Positions 5,693 to 6,031 of a stretch of DNA of 6,031 nt are shown here, one piece after another. The notes beneath the pieces are model-generated. The model was given only the letters and a program-made list of their open reading frames with translations. It ran no database searches and was not told where the DNA came from. This stretch comes from CBFDBT01 sp965603115 (lineage in GTDB: Bacteria; Pseudomonadota; Alphaproteobacteria; Sphingomonadales; Kordiimonadaceae), in contig CBFDBT010000166.1 in the NCBI GenBank assembly GCA_965603115.1, forward strand, positions 1 through 6,031, read 5' to 3'. Position 1 is the first letter of the stretch, and the number at the start of each line of letters is the position of its first letter. A program made the translations under genes and the position numbers.

Positions 5693-5744
5693 TTCTATAT
5701 AGCCCCTGTTATTACTTTTATTATTCTCTCACTGGATATTGATT

Positions 5745-6031
5745 ATGCTTACAAGACGTGACTTTCTTCAAGTTGTAGCTGCAGCAAATGTGATAGCTGC
5801 ATCAGGGGGGCCAGCGCTTGCCTCATCGGCAAGGACGCAAAGCCTCAAACAAAATGATTTGCTCAACTTTCAATCTAAGGGGCAAGTGACCCTATTGCAC
5901 TTTACAGATTGTCACGCCCAATTACGTCCTTTGTATTTCCGTGAACCCTCAGTCAACTTAGGAGTTGGCGAAGCAACTGGTCTGCCTCCCCATATAACGG
6001 GCAAAGATTTTCTCAAGGCTTATGGCTTGGA
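5745..6031 (+). CDS. soxB: SoxB, sulfate thiohydrolase (5' part, runs off the window)
   Basis: Ninety-five complete codons of soxB, cut by the right edge. The Tat signal is TRRDFLQ (residues 3-9), a hydrophobic stretch follows, and likely cleavage is after PALA-26. The mature part opens with VTLLHFTDCHAQL at 48-60, in which Asp55 and His57 belong to the first set of dimanganese ligands of this metallophosphatase-like fold. The conserved block LYFREPSVNLGVGEA at 63-77 follows. SoxB hydrolyses the S-sulfonate on SoxYZ and releases sulfate. The ribosome binding site is weak (TGGA at 5733-5736), so translation may be less efficient than for the upstream genes. No promoter is evident in the 91-nt gap, so transcription probably reads through the preceding hairpin. 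Confidence 0.95.
   Translation, partial: MLTRRDFLQVVAAANVIAASGGPALASSARTQSLKQNDLLNFQSKGQVTLLHFTDCHAQLRPLYFREPSVNLGVGEATGLPPHITGKDFLKAYGL

Overview
The window holds the left part of a bacterial sox (thiosulfate/sulfur oxidation) locus. The core operon soxXYZAB lies on the plus strand from about 3412 to the right edge. All diagnostic residues can be read: CxxCH haem sites in SoxX and SoxA, the GGCGG sulfur-carrier tail of SoxY, and the TDxH metal-ligand segment of SoxB. SoxA is the two-haem type. The DNA is AT-rich by eye. Together with the wording of SoxY, SoxZ and SoxS, this suggests a Gram-negative proteobacterium, most likely an AT-rich (perhaps marine) alphaproteobacterium, with a gammaproteobacterium as the alternative. 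This placement is inference.

Layout. Positions 1-144, minus strand: a short open frame with a good ribosome binding site, or possibly a disrupted 5' end of a phosphatidylserine decarboxylase-like gene. Positions 145-463: a non-coding leader with three perfectly phased 21-bp tandem repeats and a weak promoter. Positions 464-1779, plus strand: a two-gene operon of an exported alpha/beta hydrolase and the periplasmic thioredoxin SoxS. Positions 1764-3056, minus strand, converging on and overlapping soxS: a Tat-exported flavocytochrome c sulfide dehydrogenase flavoprotein (SoxF/FccB type). Positions 3057-3411: a divergent control region with a 9-2-9 palindrome over the likely flavoprotein promoter. 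Positions 3412-6031, plus strand: soxX, soxY, soxZ, soxA and the first 95 codons of soxB, with a strong hairpin between soxA and soxB.

How the genes work together (established for the Sox system): SoxXA attaches thiosulfate or sulfide to the C-terminal cysteine of SoxY in the SoxYZ carrier, and SoxB hydrolytically releases sulfate. SoxS reduces and so maintains SoxYZ. SoxF/FccB oxidises sulfide, normally with a c-type cytochrome partner. SoxCD, SoxV, a SoxR-type regulator and a cytochrome partner for the flavoprotein are not in the window and may lie outside it.

No wholly new system is evident. The least explained parts are the alpha/beta hydrolase co-transcribed with soxS, the 21-bp repeat array, the palindromic operator candidate, the apparently membrane-anchored SoxA and the odd short frames at the left edge.
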